Shown here: positions 63,303 through 64,000 of the stretch, one piece after another | Numbering within the stretch: position 1 is the first letter of the stretch | Layout: the number at the start of each line of letters is the position of its first letter | Assembly (NCBI GenBank): GCA_944548615.1 | Contig: CALYMY010000063.1 | Location: 124,001 to 188,000 of the forward strand | Length of the DNA: 64,000 bases | Origin: Micropterix aruncella | Taxonomy: Eukaryota; Arthropoda; Insecta; Lepidoptera; Micropterigidae | Reading direction: 5' to 3' | The notes under the pieces: generated by a model | Database searches by the model: none | Seen by the model: the letters and a program-made list of their open reading frames with translations, nothing else | Told to the model about the DNA's origin: nothing | Translations under genes and position numbers: made by a program

Positions 63303-64000
63303 GAACATAGAAATTGTTATGAATAAATGTCATTTTTCGAAAAAGACCGTGATAGAGTAAATCAAACGCGTTACGGTGTTTGGGCAGAACGAAGGCCTTT
63401 GAAATCTCTACGAAATGGCATTTTCGAAATTTTGACATTTTGAAATTTTTTATATAAACTTTCATTTTGAACATAGAAATTGTTATGAAAAAATCACATT
63501 TTTCGAAATAAATCGAGATAGAGTAAACCTACCGCGTTGCGGTCTTTGGCGAGATCGACACCCCGCTTAAGCTCTACAAAATGGCATTTTTGAAATTTTG
63601 ATATTTTGAAAATTATTATATAAACTTTCATTTTGAACTTGGAAATTATTATGAAAAAATCACATTTTTCGAAATAAATCGAGATAGAGTAAACCTAACG
63701 CGTTACGGTGTTCGGACAGAACGAAGGCCTTTGAAATCTCTACGAAATGGCATTTTCGAAATTTTGACATTTTGAATTTTTTTATATAAACTTTCATTTT
63801 GAACATAGACATTGTTATGAAAAAATCACATTTTTCGAAATAAATTGGCTCCCGACGTTTGAGGGCTATTGCGCTAAAAGGCATCAATAGTCCTCCCTGT
63901 TTATTATTATCTAATAGAGTTTTGCTTTGCGCATCTAACGCTTCTTTTAATTTTCAAATCTGATTAATATTAACGGAATTATAGACGATTTAATATCTGT
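63303..64000 (+). repeat. L28: linker, cut by window end (698 bp)
   Basis: Contains the 166-bp block, the monomer footprint and the stem-loop. The window ends 33 bp before the first X-box-like motif, so no exon-like segment is visible. Confidence 0.95.

Larger units (their letters stand above)
1..64000 (+). repeat. Higher-order satellite array (119-bp monomer arrays alternating with ~1.26-kb linkers)
   Basis: The window consists entirely of alternating 119-bp monomer arrays and composite linkers, all in the same orientation. Most units are 2,226 bp. Others differ by exact multiples of 119 bp: 1,631, 1,988, 2,464, 2,702, 3,059 and 3,654 bp. The remaining differences are small linker indels (+4, -1, +3, -332). 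Copies differ by only a few substitutions each, so homogenisation is recent or ongoing. Neither end reaches unique DNA, so the true array is longer than 64 kb. A centromeric, subtelomeric, heterochromatic or B-chromosome location would all fit, and the sequence does not choose between them. Confidence 0.97.

Noticed and set aside
1..64000. Ribosomal DNA intergenic spacer
   Set aside because: The layout of subrepeats resembles one, but no rRNA gene sequence occurs in 27 complete units.
1..64000. Telomeric repeats (TTAGG/TTAGGG type)
   Set aside because: No tandem telomere-like hexamers or pentamers were seen on either strand.

Overview
The whole 64 kb is the inside of one satellite-type tandem repeat array. 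No flanking unique sequence is visible, and there is no conventional gene, RNA gene or CRISPR array. All units run head to tail in one orientation. I recognise neither the repeat family nor the species. Canonical splice signals, a polypyrimidine tract and RFX/X-box-like motifs point to a eukaryote, probably an animal. An insect is possible, but the sequence does not prove it.

Layout: two modules alternate 28 times. Module A is an array of a 119-bp monomer (about half G+C); arrays are called A1-A28. Module L is a mostly A+T-rich linker of about 1,259 bp; linkers are called L1-L28. The usual unit is 8 monomers + 15 bp + linker = 2,226 bp. Monomer counts from A2 to A28 are 10,8,6,8,8,8,8,8,10,8,8,6,12,8,8,8,15,8,15,8,8,20,8,3,15,3,3. 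Every complete array is a whole number of monomers plus the same 15 bp (gacgagggaactcct). A1 begins 62 bp into an 8-monomer array. L28 is cut by the window end. There are about 245 monomers, and no indel was seen in any of them.

Monomers fall into subtypes in a fixed order, C-B-C-C-E-F-C-C. C is the consensus. B has cttctcaatgg and ccactatg. E has acgatc. F has gacggcaatttc and catcgctg. H is a hybrid with a C-like front half and the B mark ccactatg. Longer and shorter arrays are explained by in-register gains and losses of monomers, including clear recombinants such as A23.

Each linker is composite: (1) 542 bp of a 166-bp tandem repeat (3.27 copies); (2) a 13-bp footprint of the 119-bp monomer (ttggctcccgacg); (3) a 704-bp block holding an 11-bp stem-loop, three degenerate ~67-bp repeats (two with a full X-box-like motif), a polypyrimidine tract, and an exon-like segment with acceptor, well-placed ATG, 40 open codons and a donor. 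The reading frame stays open into the monomer array and ends after 56 codons. The best-supported new observation is that a gene or transposon 5' fragment appears to have entered a 119-bp satellite, flanked by a 4-bp duplication, and was then amplified to at least 27 copies by unequal exchange.

Regional differences: 1-31.6 kb is mostly 8-monomer units with shuffled marker variants. 31.6-36.0 kb is a near-identical unit pair. 36.0-46.3 kb is a two-unit duplication. 43.6-56 kb carries an 8,106-bp duplication. 56.6-64 kb is dominated by contracted 3-monomer arrays.
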